Shown one piece after another: positions 17,073 through 24,561 of a DNA stretch of 61,961 bases. A program made the position numbers and the translations under genes. Every line of letters starts with the position of its first letter. The stretch's first letter is position 1. Under the pieces are notes generated by a model. The model was not told where the DNA came from, made no database searches, and saw only the letters and a program-made list of their open reading frames with translations. The stretch comes from Paraburkholderia fungorum (GTDB lineage: Bacteria > Pseudomonadota > Gammaproteobacteria > Burkholderiales > Burkholderiaceae). Location of the stretch: NCBI RefSeq assembly GCF_003610895.1, contig NZ_MCAS01000042.1, positions 1-61,961 of the forward strand. Reading direction: 5' to 3'.

Positions 17073-18176
17073 ATGGCTTCAATCCTGCCAGTTGGCAGTC
17101 GCTGGCGTGCCCAGGTGCGCAAGCGAGGGCAGAGTATAGCAAAAACGTTCAAAACGAAAGGTGCGGCTGAAGCCTGGGCGCGGGCCAAGGAAGTCGAGAT
17201 CGACAACGGCCAGAATGCCGTGGATGCGGCCACCGTCAAGGTCGGTGAGCTCGTCAGGAAATACCGCGAAGCGCGCGCAGACTCCGGCCGGCCGGTCAAG
17301 GAAAAGTCAAACGAGGACTACATCCTGAAGCGACTGGAAGATGCGTTCGAAAGTGACTTTGCAGCGAAGCTCACGACACAACGTATCGTCAAGTTTGCGC
17401 AGGATCGTAGGAAAGCCGGCGCCGGTGGCTATACCGTCGACATGGATATCTCGAAGCTCGGCACCGTCCTGCGCCACATGGGGTCATTGCTCGAATTGAC
17501 GCTGCCCGATGCGATCGGTACGGCTCGTCCGACGCTCCACCATCTGCGCCTGATCGAAGCCGGCGGCAAGCGTGAGCGTCGACCAACTCCCGAAGAAATC
17601 GAGAAAATCTTTGCGTGGTTCGCCGAGCATCCGGAGCGTCAACAGGCGATGCCGGATCTGTTACGCGTCGCCATGCAGTGTGCGTTTCGACGTGGCGAGC
17701 TGTTCAACCTGCGCTGGGATGATATCGACGCCGAGAATCACCTCGCGCTGGTGCGCGATCGCAAGCACCCCCGGCAGAAGGTCGGCAACAACGAGTGGAT
17801 CCCGCTGATTGGCGACGCGTTCGAAGTCATCATGCGGCAACCGCGTTACCCGGTGCCGCCGGAGTACACCGAGAAGCGCAAGGCAGATCCGAAGACGCCG
17901 CCGCACAAGAATGACTACATTTTCCGGTTCGACAAGGGAACCGCGAGCAAGTACTTCAAGCAGGCCTGCGACGCCAAGGGCATCGTCGATCTGCATTTTC
18001 ATGACCTGCGCCATGAAGCGACCAGTACACTTTTTGAAGCTGGTTGGCAGATCCCGGAAGTGGCCGCAGTGACAGGGCATAAGGACTGGCGCAATCTTAA
18101 GCGCTACACTAATCTGGATCCGGTGCAAGTTGCTAAGAAGGGGCGCTTGAGACTAATTAAAGCGACATCGAGCTGA
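17073..18176 (+). CDS. int: Phage tyrosine-recombinase integrase
   Basis: This 367-residue enzyme inserts and excises the prophage. The N-terminal part (ILPVGSRWRAQVRKRGQSIAKTF) is an arm-binding-like domain and residues about 60-140 a core-binding domain. The catalytic domain has Arg in FRRGELFNLRWDDI, HDLRHEA (His-x-x-Arg), TGHKDWRNLKRYTN with His/Trp and the Tyr nucleophile. The start at 17073 follows GGGGA; the open frame begins at 17034 without a better site. It reads away from the tRNA. Confidence 0.95.
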   Translation: MASILPVGSRWRAQVRKRGQSIAKTFKTKGAAEAWARAKEVEIDNGQNAVDAATVKVGELVRKYREARADSGRPVKEKSNEDYILKRLEDAFESDFAAKLTTQRIVKFAQDRRKAGAGGYTVDMDISKLGTVLRHMGSLLELTLPDAIGTARPTLHHLRLIEAGGKRERRPTPEEIEKIFAWFAEHPERQQAMPDLLRVAMQCAFRRGELFNLRWDDIDAENHLALVRDRKHPRQKVGNNEWIPLIGDAFEVIMRQPRYPVPPEYTEKRKADPKTPPHKNDYIFRFDKGTASKYFKQACDAKGIVDLHFHDLRHEATSTLFEAGWQIPEVAAVTGHKDWRNLKRYTNLDPVQVAKKGRLRLIKATSS

Positions 18177-18189
18177 CTGCCATCTAGCC

Positions 18190-19287
18190 ATGGCGACTCG
18201 TGCTGTGGCCAACTACTTGAGTGGGATTGCCATGATTGCAGATCAGAAGTCAGCATTAGATGCGGCCCGTGCCACTGCCATTCAGCTATTGGATGCTATG
18301 GAGACCGAGGATCTCCCTGTGGAGCGTTACCTCATGCTGGCAAAGCGACTCGCCCGGCTGATGAGAGACAACGATGGGCAGACATGGCTTGGTTTGGAAA
18401 CAACGGGGTATCCGAGCAGTTTTGATATTTCAAAGCTTGGCGATAGCGCTCTTTATGCCACACGTGTTGGTCGCATAACGCCAGATGGCCAGCAATATTA
18501 CACTGCAAGCTTACCTCAGTTGGAAGGTGAGTATTTTGCGCAGAAGATCCGCCTTGAGAGTGCCGCGCCGAAGGCCGCTACCGGCAGTGCTCAGGATTTT
18601 TTGGTGGCAAACGCTACGCAACGGATGTTCAACAATCAGTCGGTTGCTTTCAACGAGCTGAAGGAAGCATATGTCAAGACTTCAGCCCTTTTTACTGCTT
18701 TCAAAGGTGCTTTGCATAGCTATGCAACCGACGCTCTAATATCGCTACAGTTTGGCGACGTAGCCGAGTCGATATTCGATCAATTGCGTTACGAGGTTGA
18801 CGCTTTCGTACGGACGCGAGCGCCGAAAGCGGCGGAGAAGCTGGTCGCGATTGCAGCTAGGATCGGGGAAGGGAATCCTGAGGCGTTGGCAGAAGCGTTG
18901 GCGTCGTGCCGACGACTTCTTTTGAGCCTTGCAGATTCGCTATTTCCTCCCTCGGAGGTTGAATGGAGGTCCAGCAGCGGAAAGGCGCGTAAGGTCGGCG
19001 TTGACCAATACAAAAACAGATTGATTGCGTTCATCGAGCAGGGAATAACATCGGACGGCACGAAGGCGTTGCTTGAAAGCGAGCTCGACCATCTATGCGC
19101 GAGGCTCGATGCGGTGTACGACAAAACCAATAAAGGCGTGCATGCCGACGTGACGCTCGAAGAGGCGCGCCTGACGATCATACAGGCCTACATATTCATC
19201 GGTGAACTGGCCCGGGTGGACCGCGGTGTGTTGCGAGAGACCTCGCCAGCGACCCCATTGTCTGGCGACTCTGACATTGCTGTTTGA
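18190..19287 (+). CDS. AbiTii-like hypothetical protein, candidate phage-defence cargo
   Basis: The frame encodes 365 residues with no recognisable phage structural or replication function. The N-terminal part (ATAIQLLDAMETEDLPVERY, then LAKRLARLMRD and WLGLETTGYPS) resembles the AbiTii domain found in abortive-infection proteins. The C-terminal part is helical, with a KGVHADVTLEEARLTIIQAYIFIGELAR segment seen in HEPN-like and other defence proteins. It lies 13 bases after int on the same strand, a common place for cargo genes. By eye it is more AT-rich than its neighbours. The start is uncertain: ATG 18190 or ATG 18232. The domain call is from memory of motif shape. Confidence 0.55.
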   Translation: MATRAVANYLSGIAMIADQKSALDAARATAIQLLDAMETEDLPVERYLMLAKRLARLMRDNDGQTWLGLETTGYPSSFDISKLGDSALYATRVGRITPDGQQYYTASLPQLEGEYFAQKIRLESAAPKAATGSAQDFLVANATQRMFNNQSVAFNELKEAYVKTSALFTAFKGALHSYATDALISLQFGDVAESIFDQLRYEVDAFVRTRAPKAAEKLVAIAARIGEGNPEALAEALASCRRLLLSLADSLFPPSEVEWRSSSGKARKVGVDQYKNRLIAFIEQGITSDGTKALLESELDHLCARLDAVYDKTNKGVHADVTLEEARLTIIQAYIFIGELARVDRGVLRETSPATPLSGDSDIAV

Positions 19288-19345
19288 AATCTAGCCTGAA
19301 TATTCATGGTCCGTCATCTTCGCCGCGGCCGGTGGATTTCCGCGA

Positions 19346-19579
19346 TCATGCGATTGCCAGTGCTCGAGCCTTTTCCGACATTTTGTCGAGGTAGTCGGCT
19401 ACAGCGTCATAAGCGGCGTAGCGTGCGGCCCCCTCTTTGTAGGTCGGAATTGGAAACGTTTCGGCGCTGACCTGGTTGCGAATCGTGCCCTCGGACATTG
19501 CCAGCAGGGTCGCGAGTTGACCCATGGTCAGGCGTACGCCGAATTTCTCTAGGATATACGCGCGAGTCAGTAGTCCCAT
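19346..19579 (-). CDS. Small HTH DNA-binding protein, possible excisionase
   Basis: The 77-residue product starts MGLLTRAYILEKFGVRLTMG and contains an HTH-like stretch (TMGQLATLLAMSEGTIRNQVSAETFPIPTYKE) followed by ADYLDKM. This resembles AlpA/PrtN-type small regulators or excisionases. It is the last gene of the leftward early operon, next to the int region, where xis genes are often found. GGGAGG precedes the ATG at 19579. Activator and excisionase roles cannot be separated by sequence. Confidence 0.7.
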   Translation of the reverse strand: MGLLTRAYILEKFGVRLTMGQLATLLAMSEGTIRNQVSAETFPIPTYKEGAARYAAYDAVADYLDKMSEKARALAIA

Positions 19580-19580
19580 C

Positions 19581-19709
19581 TCATTCCCTCCCGTTGACGA
19601 CCGGCAACGGTCGCACAAGCCCGATTTCCAGATTGACGAATGCGCCGCAGCCGACGAGTGCCATGCTCACGCGTTTCTCGGGAAAATGCGCAGGCGTAAT
19701 GTGCGTCAT
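19581..19709 (-). CDS. Small phage protein, 42 aa
   Basis: The product begins MTHITPAHFPEKRVSMALVG and is too short for a domain assignment. GGAGGG lies 5 bases before the ATG at 19709. The start overlaps the stop of the upstream gene (ATGA at 19706-19709), and the next gene starts one base after its stop. This tight packing supports a real gene. The function is unknown. Confidence 0.6.
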   Translation of the reverse strand: MTHITPAHFPEKRVSMALVGCGAFVNLEIGLVRPLPVVNGRE

Positions 19710-20101
19710 GCATCCCTCCGCAAGAGAGGCGTTTTTCTCCACCAAAATGGGCCGAAATCGCGGCCTATCAATGCAGCGCATTCAGTGACCGCGCGGCGCA
19801 TCGCGCGGCGCCGTTCAGCGCAATCCAGGTCGGGCAGCTTGTCGACGTTGATGTCTTCGTGCGTGAAGATTCGCATCGCACCAACGCCAGCCATTGCAGC
19901 GACATACTCATTGTGGTGATTGACATCGACGCGGGCTGCGGCTGCCAGCTTGTGCGAGTCGGAGTCGTGCTTCAACGGATTGAAGGGACGCCAAGGTGCA
20001 GTGGTGTCGTGGCGCGGCCGTACGTGGACGGCCGCGTGGTAGCGGCGCGTCTCCAGATTCGCTGCGCGCGCAGCATAGTAAATGATGTCAAGTTCGTTCA
20101 T
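19706..20101 (-). CDS. Conserved phage hypothetical protein, 131 aa
   Basis: The product starts MNELDIIYYAARAANLE and contains WRPFNPLKHDSDSHKLAAAARVDVNHH, a pattern common in small phage proteins in which a WNPL-DD-D-LRL segment precedes variable text. It has no membrane segment. It overlaps both neighbours by ATGA junctions (19706-19709 and 20098-20101), so it is in the leftward early operon. The biochemical role is unknown. Confidence 0.7.
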   Translation of the reverse strand: MNELDIIYYAARAANLETRRYHAAVHVRPRHDTTAPWRPFNPLKHDSDSHKLAAAARVDVNHHNEYVAAMAGVGAMRIFTHEDINVDKLPDLDCAERRRAMRRAVTECAALIGRDFGPFWWRKTPLLRRDA

Positions 20102-20286
20102 GCGGGCTCCGGAATCTTGCGCGCGACGTCGGCGAGGACCTTCGGTGGCATGGACATGCAGAGCCGGCACAAGGGGAACGCGACACTCGGCGTGACGTTC
20201 ATGCGCAGCTGGGCGCCTTCGGTCGTGGTTAATATGATGAGTGTCGCTTTCTGGGCGAGCGAGGACAACGATGCAAACAGGGACAT
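20098..20286 (-). CDS. Small phage hypothetical protein, 62 aa
   Basis: The product begins MSLFASLSSLAQKATLIILT and continues with a beta-rich GAQLRMNVTP segment and several Cys/Met residues. It overlaps the downstream gene by ATGA. The frame is open upstream to 20334, but the ATG at 20286 fits operon spacing better. It has a loose likeness to PRTRC-type small proteins; no function is assigned. Confidence 0.55.
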   Translation of the reverse strand: MSLFASLSSLAQKATLIILTTTEGAQLRMNVTPSVAFPLCRLCMSMPPKVLADVARKIPEPA

Positions 20287-20306
20287 TTGTGTTTTCTCCG
20301 TGGAAG

Positions 20307-20546
20307 CTAAGGACGGTGCTGCTGTGAGCGCCACTCGACGAACGGGCGACGCAGGAGGTTGTGAAAGCGTTCGGCCGCGACCTGGTCGGTTGGGAGAGTG
20401 CTACGGCTGTCGATCTTGCAGACCGTGCGGATGATTTCCGCGGCTTCGTCGGCAGTCAGTTGATCAACTTGAGTCGCAGACGAAAGCCACTCGCGAAACT
20501 TGGGATCGCGCGGCAGCATGCCGGCGAGCTGGGCAATGTTTGGCAT
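20307..20546 (-). CDS. Small phage hypothetical protein, 79 aa
   Basis: The product starts MPNIAQLAGMLPRDPKFREW and has a helical C-terminal half ending in VEWRSQQHRP. The segment DPKFREWLSS...LTADEAAEIIRTVCKI is typical of small phage early proteins of unknown role. The gene is in line with the leftward operon and ends 20 bases before the next start. No strong ribosome-binding site is visible. Confidence 0.6.
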   Translation of the reverse strand: MPNIAQLAGMLPRDPKFREWLSSATQVDQLTADEAAEIIRTVCKIDSRSTLPTDQVAAERFHNLLRRPFVEWRSQQHRP

Positions 20547-20555
20547 GTTGATTCG

Positions 20556-20758
20556 TCAGCCCGCGAGGGTGTCGTAGTTTCGATCGGAGAGGTCGTCTTC
20601 GCTGGGGTAACGTCCCGTCCCATCGACGCGATACCTGCAGAAAAACGAGCCGCGCCAATGCGAAAACCAGTGGCCCTCGGCGGGTGATCGAAATGATCTG
20701 GATGTTTGCGCATGAAGTGGCGAGTCGCACAATGGCTGCAGCGAACGTGATATCGCAT
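20556..20758 (-). pseudogene. Frameshifted small phage protein
   Basis: The first part reads MRYHVRCSHCATRHFMRKHPDHFDH from 20758, with a CxxC pair. In a second frame, beginning near 20690, the natural continuation is EGHWFSHWRGSFFCRYR...YDTLAG, ending at 20556, right before the next gene. Neither frame alone makes sense: the first runs on into the neighbour with no likeness. Related phage proteins appear to have a middle zinc-ribbon part that is missing here. A small out-of-frame deletion near 20680-20690 is the simplest explanation. Confidence 0.55.
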
Positions 20759-20763
20759 CGTGG

Positions 20764-20970
20764 TCAGTCGTCGTAGTCGCCACTCGCACGACGCTTCACG
20801 TCGCCTTGCTGGTGCTGCCGGCGCAACTCGCGCGCTTCGCGTGCGCGCGCCGACGCTTCAAGCGTGCGGCGCACTTCGGCGCTGGCGATTGCCTCTTCGA
20901 AACTCCCGGTCTTGTGAAGCAACTGCCATTCAATGCGCAGCAGGTGGGATGGAAGCGGGCTCTTTTGCAT
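20764..20970 (-). CDS. Small phage hypothetical protein, 68 aa
   Basis: The product starts MQKSPLPSHLLRIEWQLLHK and is a charged helix-rich protein (FEEAIASAEVRRTLEASARAREARELRRQ), probably a coiled coil. The ATG at 20970 is 8 bases after the stop of the 44-aa ORF upstream. The function is unknown. Confidence 0.55.
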   Translation of the reverse strand: MQKSPLPSHLLRIEWQLLHKTGSFEEAIASAEVRRTLEASARAREARELRRQHQQGDVKRRASGDYDD

Positions 20971-20978
20971 GGCGCGTC

Positions 20979-21113
20979 TTAGATACGATGAGCCGATACG
21001 GACGCTGCAGTCTGCGGCTCGTCGTCCGCATTGACTGCTGAGATTGCGACGCACACGGCTGCGCTTATCAGGCAGATCAGCCACAAAGGCATGGGCTTTT
21101 TCGTGCGGCTCAT
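20979..21113 (-). CDS. Small membrane or exported phage peptide, 44 aa
   Basis: The peptide has a basic start (MSRTKKPMPLW) followed by a hydrophobic stretch LICLISAAVCVAISAV and a polar tail. It fits a single-pass membrane peptide or a signal peptide with a short mature part. It starts 3 bases after the stop of the 53-aa gene and ends 8 bases before the next gene, so spacing supports translation, though the ribosome-binding site is weak. Confidence 0.45.
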   Translation of the reverse strand: MSRTKKPMPLWLICLISAAVCVAISAVNADDEPQTAASVSAHRI

Positions 21114-21116
21114 GCT

Positions 21117-21278
21117 TCAGCCCCGCACGCGAACGACTTCAGTCACGGAAACGCAACCGGTGACATGCATTGTCTGTTGGGCGGCACTGACTGCGTCAGC
21201 AGCCTTTATCTGAATGAACTGCGAGAGCGGGCTCGGCTCCTGGCCCTTCATAAGGTAGTAACAGTGGTAGCTTTTCAT
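21117..21278 (-). CDS. Small phage protein, first gene of the leftward early operon, 53 aa
   Basis: The product starts MKSYHCYYLMKGQEPSPLSQ and ends VSVTEVVRVRG. Small proteins of the form MKxYHCYY...AVTG...EVxRV recur in phages of Burkholderia. It begins 12 bases from the first operator repeat (21291), so it should be the first gene of the PL-like transcript. AGGA lies upstream of the ATG at 21278. The function is unknown. Confidence 0.6.
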   Translation of the reverse strand: MKSYHCYYLMKGQEPSPLSQFIQIKAADAVSAAQQTMHVTGCVSVTEVVRVRG

Positions 21279-21290
21279 GGCATCCTAAAA

Positions 21291-21351
21291 ATGCGTGACA
21301 CGCATATATGGAGATGCATTCTACGCAAACTGCAAGATGCGTCAAGCGCAA
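21291..21351. promoter_or_regulatory. OL-like operator cluster: three palindromic sites, 23 bp apart
   Basis: Three 15-bp sites fit ATGCGTG-N-CACGCAT: ATGCGTGACACGCAT at 21291-21305 (perfect arms), ATGCATTCTACGCAA at 21314-21328, and ATGCGTCAAGCGCAA at 21337-21351. Their starts are exactly 23 bases apart. They lie between the repressor terminator and the first leftward gene, where a PL promoter must be. They match the sites in the OR-like cluster at 22087-22149. Confidence 0.85.
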
Positions 21352-21360
21352 ATTTTGGCG

Positions 21361-21386
21361 AAAAAAAAGCCCGCATATGCGGGCTT
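21361..21386 (-). terminator. Terminator of the repressor gene
   Basis: AAGCCCGCAT-ATGCGGGCTT (21367-21386) is a perfect 20-base palindrome followed on the minus strand by eight Ts. It lies 15 bases after the repressor stop and separates its transcript from the leftward operon. Confidence 0.9.
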
Positions 21387-21400
21387 GTGTTGGATTGCTC

Positions 21401-22081
21401 TTAGCGTCTTCGTCGGTATCGACGATGCTCAACCATGACACCGATTATCTGCAACCGCATTTGGTCGCTGCGGATGGATGAGTAATCCGGGTTAAGCGGC
21501 ACGAGTTCGAATATCTCCGCACCGGCTTCGGTAAGACCGCGCGGCCGGTATTTTTTAAACGTTGCTTCCTCTTTCCCATTCTTAGCTACAACGAAGTCGC
21601 CGGGTTGTGGCTGGATAAGGGGATCGATAATTACCTTATCCCCCTCACGAAAATCAGGTTCCATTGATTCGCCTTCGATCAGAAGGGCGAATGAGTTGGG
21701 CGACACGTCAATGTCTGTCTCGAGCCACTCGTGGGCCCAGCCTACTGGTAAAGAATCCACCACTTCCGTCAACATCCCCGCTTGAATCGAATTAATAACC
21801 GGAATGCGTCTACTACCCATAGTCGATGGGGAGACGTTCTGCAATGCAGGATCCCGGTAAAGCTCTGCGGGGCTTGTGCCTAATTCTTTTGCTATTTTCC
21901 TTAGCATTTCGTCGCTGCAGCCTTGCTTGCCGCGTTCAAGGCGCGAAATGTTGCCTACATCGCTCTCAATGCGAGTGGCGAGTTCAAGGATGGTCAGGCC
22001 CCGTTCCTTACGAAGGTTACGGATGTTGGACCCGAGAATCAACCTCAATTGAATGTTTCTTTCCATACACTGATTGTTCAT
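21401..22081 (-). CDS. CI-like repressor, XRE HTH plus S24 (LexA-type) peptidase
   Basis: This is the lysogeny repressor. Residues about 12-70 form an XRE HTH (NIRNLRKERGLTILELATRIESDVGNISRLERGKQG). Residues about 95-215 form an S24 peptidase domain with the cleavage region NSIQAG, catalytic Ser in IEGESMEPDFREGD and Lys in GKEEATFKKYRP. RecA-stimulated self-cleavage would couple induction to the SOS response. The 226-residue length is normal. It is flanked by the two operator clusters. ATG 22081 or ATG 22066 could be the start; neither has a good ribosome-binding site. Confidence 0.95.
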   Translation of the reverse strand: MNNQCMERNIQLRLILGSNIRNLRKERGLTILELATRIESDVGNISRLERGKQGCSDEMLRKIAKELGTSPAELYRDPALQNVSPSTMGSRRIPVINSIQAGMLTEVVDSLPVGWAHEWLETDIDVSPNSFALLIEGESMEPDFREGDKVIIDPLIQPQPGDFVVAKNGKEEATFKKYRPRGLTEAGAEIFELVPLNPDYSSIRSDQMRLQIIGVMVEHRRYRRRR

Positions 22082-22086
22082 CTCAG

Positions 22087-22149
22087 ATGCGTGTGACGCA
22101 AAGCGTGTTGCGCATTTTCGATGCGCGCTTTAAGATGCGTGTCACGCAT
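22087..22149. promoter_or_regulatory. OR-like operator cluster between repressor and Cro-like gene
   Basis: Sites on the same 15-bp pattern are ATGCGTGTGACGCAA (22087-22101), AAGCGTGTTGCGCAT (22101-22115), a half-site ATGCGCG (22121-22127) and ATGCGTGTCACGCAT (22135-22149, perfect arms). They fill the divergent promoter region between the repressor (-) and the Cro-like gene (+). The perfect site is 15 bases before the Cro-like ATG. Confidence 0.85.
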
Positions 22150-22164
22150 ATTTTGTGAGTGACC

Positions 22165-22440
22165 ATGGAACAGACCCAAGTCGAAACTCCGCTGCGGCGC
22201 TTGCGTAAGTGCCGGGGCTTAACGGTTGCGGAGGTGTCGCTCGCGATTGGCATTGATCAAGGCAACCTGAGCCGCATCGAGCGTGGCGAGCAATTTTCGC
22301 GGCGTGCGGCCGCGGCGCTAGTTGCCTACTACGGTGCCGAGTCCATTTCCGAGCTCGAAATACTGTATCCCGACCGTTTTCCGAGGATGGCGGTATCGCA
22401 GGCTCCCTGCGGTGTTGATGCCACGCGCGCCAAGAATTGA
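22165..22440 (+). CDS. Cro-like XRE transcriptional regulator
   Basis: The 91-residue protein has one HTH (LRRLRKCRGLTVAEVSLAIGIDQGNLSRIERGEQF) and a short tail, with no peptidase domain. It is the first gene rightward from the OR-like cluster, divergent from the repressor, as Cro is. The ATG at 22165 is used; a GTG at 22159 is also in frame. The stretch 22441-22656 after it holds no convincing plus-strand gene. Confidence 0.85.
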   Translation: MEQTQVETPLRRLRKCRGLTVAEVSLAIGIDQGNLSRIERGEQFSRRAAAALVAYYGAESISELEILYPDRFPRMAVSQAPCGVDATRAKN

Positions 22441-22656
22441 GAGAACGCGAGTTCCTCGCGGCGCGCTCGTACCGACAGGCTGATCGCTTTCTTGATCCTT
22501 TGCTTGAAGCATGCGCCTTTGCTCGCCATTTTCGCATGTTCGAGGGCGATCTCCTTTTTGTTCATTCGCTTCACCGTTTTGCTGTGGACGAACGAATCGT
22601 ATGAAAACGAAGCGTGCGTAAACAGCATGAAAAATAGTTATCCACAAGGGGTTAGT

Positions 22657-23166
22657 GTGACCTGCCGATACAGCGACACAACATGGATCGATGTCCTTTA
22701 TACGTCGGTACTCAAGACGCCGGGGAAGGTAGAGGACGCCGCGCGCTTTCTGACCGAGCGGCGTGGGATTCGCCTTACCGGCGAATCACTTCGTCTGAAG
22801 CTGCGTGAAGTCGAGGGCGCCAGGATCTCGGGCGAAATGTTCGAGCTGATTGTCGAATGGATGCTCGAAAAGAACCAGCCGCATGCGCTCGATGCGGTGC
22901 ATGCATTCAACGTGCGTTTCGGATTGGTTGCCTCATTGGCCCCCCGCCCAGATGCCCGCGACGGCATAACTGCGCTCGTGACGGCCGCACTTGGCGTCAG
23001 CGACAAGACCGGCAAGCTTGCTGAGGAGGTGCGCCGTTCGGCAGAAGACGGCGTGATCGAGCCGCGCGAAGTCGAGGCAATCGAAAGAATCGGGCGCGAT
23101 GGTCAGCGCCAGATCGAACAGACGATCACGATCGCGCGCGCAGCAGCGGCTCTGAATCGGGTTTAA
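22657..23166 (+). CDS. Phage regulatory CII-like protein (CP76 type)
   Basis: The 169-residue protein resembles the phage CII/CP76 regulatory family: DTTWIDVLYTSVLKTPGKVE, ARFLTERRGIRLTGESLRLKLREVEG and EMFELIVEWMLEKNQP, then a helical tail. CP76-type proteins bind DNA and control the lysis/lysogeny choice. The GTG at 22657 is preferred, with AAGGGG 6 bases upstream; an ATG at 22627 would add ten residues. It precedes dnaB by 27 bases. Confidence 0.8.
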   Translation: MTCRYSDTTWIDVLYTSVLKTPGKVEDAARFLTERRGIRLTGESLRLKLREVEGARISGEMFELIVEWMLEKNQPHALDAVHAFNVRFGLVASLAPRPDARDGITALVTAALGVSDKTGKLAEEVRRSAEDGVIEPREVEAIERIGRDGQRQIEQTITIARAAAALNRV

Positions 23167-23193
23167 CTCGCACTTCGCATACCGGGGGAATAC

Positions 23194-24558
23194 ATGGGTG
23201 CAAATGACCCATTGGAAGCGCGCGACCCTATTGCGTCGATAGAGTCTGAGCAGGCCGTGCTCGGCGCGCTAATGCTTGATAACGAGGCGTTCGATCGAAT
23301 CGTGCACCTCGTCGGCGAAAAGGACTTCACGCTGCCCGAGCATCGTTCGATTTTTCGCGCGATCTCGCGGATGCTGGCCACACAGCGTCAGGCAGACGCG
23401 GTCACCATATACGAGTTTCTGTCGGCCCATGGATCGAAGATCCGACAGCCGCTCCAATACCTCAATGAGATCGTTCAGTCGACGCCGAGCGCCGCGAACG
23501 TGGTGCGTTACGCTGAGATCGTGCGCGCGCGTTCGCTGCTGCGCGCGACAATGGCCGCGGCGCGACAGGTCATCGATCTTTGTCACAACACGGCCGGGCG
23601 CGAGGTGCTCGAAATCATTGATCAGGCGCAGGCGTCTTTTATGCGGCTATCTGACGTCGATCAGCGTGCCGATGGCTTCACCGCGATCGTACCCGCGCTC
23701 ACGCGCGTAGTTGAACGCGTGGATGAGCTTTATCACAAGGGGCCGGCTGCCGGCATCACCGGGACAGCGACGGGCTTTGATGATCTCGACCGGATGCTCG
23801 ATGGCATGCACGGTGGCGAGTTGATTATCGTCGGCGGACGGCCATCGATGGGCAAAACCTCGTTCGCCATGAACATCGCAGAGCACGTGGCGATTCGCCT
23901 GAGATTGCCCGCCGCCGTCGCGTCGCTCGAAATGCCAACTGAGCAACTGACGCAGCGCATGCTCGCTTCACAGGCGCGCATCAACCAGCATCGGCTGCGC
24001 ACCGGCAAGCTCGAGCAGGATGACTGGCCGCGACTCACGCATGGCGTGCAGTTGATGGCCGATGCGCCAATTCATGTTTTCGAGGGCGCGGGCCTCACTC
24101 CGACCAGCCTTAAGGGCAAGTTGCGCCGGCTGAAACGTGAGCTTGGCCAACTTGGCGTAGTGGTGATCGATTACCTGCAGCTGATGAACGGCGACGGCTC
24201 GCACAACGACATGCGCGCCGCGGAATTGAGCGAGATTTCGCGCTCGCTGAAGCTGATCGCGAAAGAGCTGAAGGTACCTGTGATCGCGCTCTCGCAGCTA
24301 AATCGAGGTCTTGAGCAGCGGCCGAACAAGCGGCCCGTGATGTCCGATCTGCGGGAGTCCGGCGCGATCGAGCAGGACGCGGACGTGATTCTCTTTATCT
24401 ATCGGGATGAGGTCTACAACCCCGACAGCGCTGATCGCGGGACGGCGGAAATCATCTGCGCCAAACAGCGCAACGGGCCGATCGGCACGGTGCGCCTTAC
24501 CTTCCAGAACGCATTAACCCGGTTCGAGAATTTCGCCTCGCCGGGAAGTGGGCATTGA
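23194..24558 (+). CDS. dnaB: Replicative DNA helicase, DnaB type
   Basis: This hexameric helicase unwinds DNA at the phage origin. The 454 residues include the N-terminal DnaB domain (SIESEQAVLGALMLDNEAFD), a linker, and the RecA-like core with Walker A GGRPSMGKTSFAMN, Walker B LGVVVIDYLQLM, the H4 motif SRSLKLIAKELKVPVIALSQLNRGLEQR and DLRESGAIEQDADVI. It is close to full-length bacterial DnaB. Its own helicase implies the phage brings part of its replisome. The HTH protein gene follows 3 bases later. Confidence 0.95.
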   Translation: MGANDPLEARDPIASIESEQAVLGALMLDNEAFDRIVHLVGEKDFTLPEHRSIFRAISRMLATQRQADAVTIYEFLSAHGSKIRQPLQYLNEIVQSTPSAANVVRYAEIVRARSLLRATMAAARQVIDLCHNTAGREVLEIIDQAQASFMRLSDVDQRADGFTAIVPALTRVVERVDELYHKGPAAGITGTATGFDDLDRMLDGMHGGELIIVGGRPSMGKTSFAMNIAEHVAIRLRLPAAVASLEMPTEQLTQRMLASQARINQHRLRTGKLEQDDWPRLTHGVQLMADAPIHVFEGAGLTPTSLKGKLRRLKRELGQLGVVVIDYLQLMNGDGSHNDMRAAELSEISRSLKLIAKELKVPVIALSQLNRGLEQRPNKRPVMSDLRESGAIEQDADVILFIYRDEVYNPDSADRGTAEIICAKQRNGPIGTVRLTFQNALTRFENFASPGSGH

Positions 24559-24561
24559 TCT

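Noticed and set aside
22329..22565. Minus-strand ORF (MNKKEIALEHAKMASKGACF...) opposite the Cro-like gene end
   Set aside because: It has protein-like composition but overlaps the Cro-like gene antisense and runs against the rightward early operon; no promoter or homologue is evident. It is worth a search but not enough to call.
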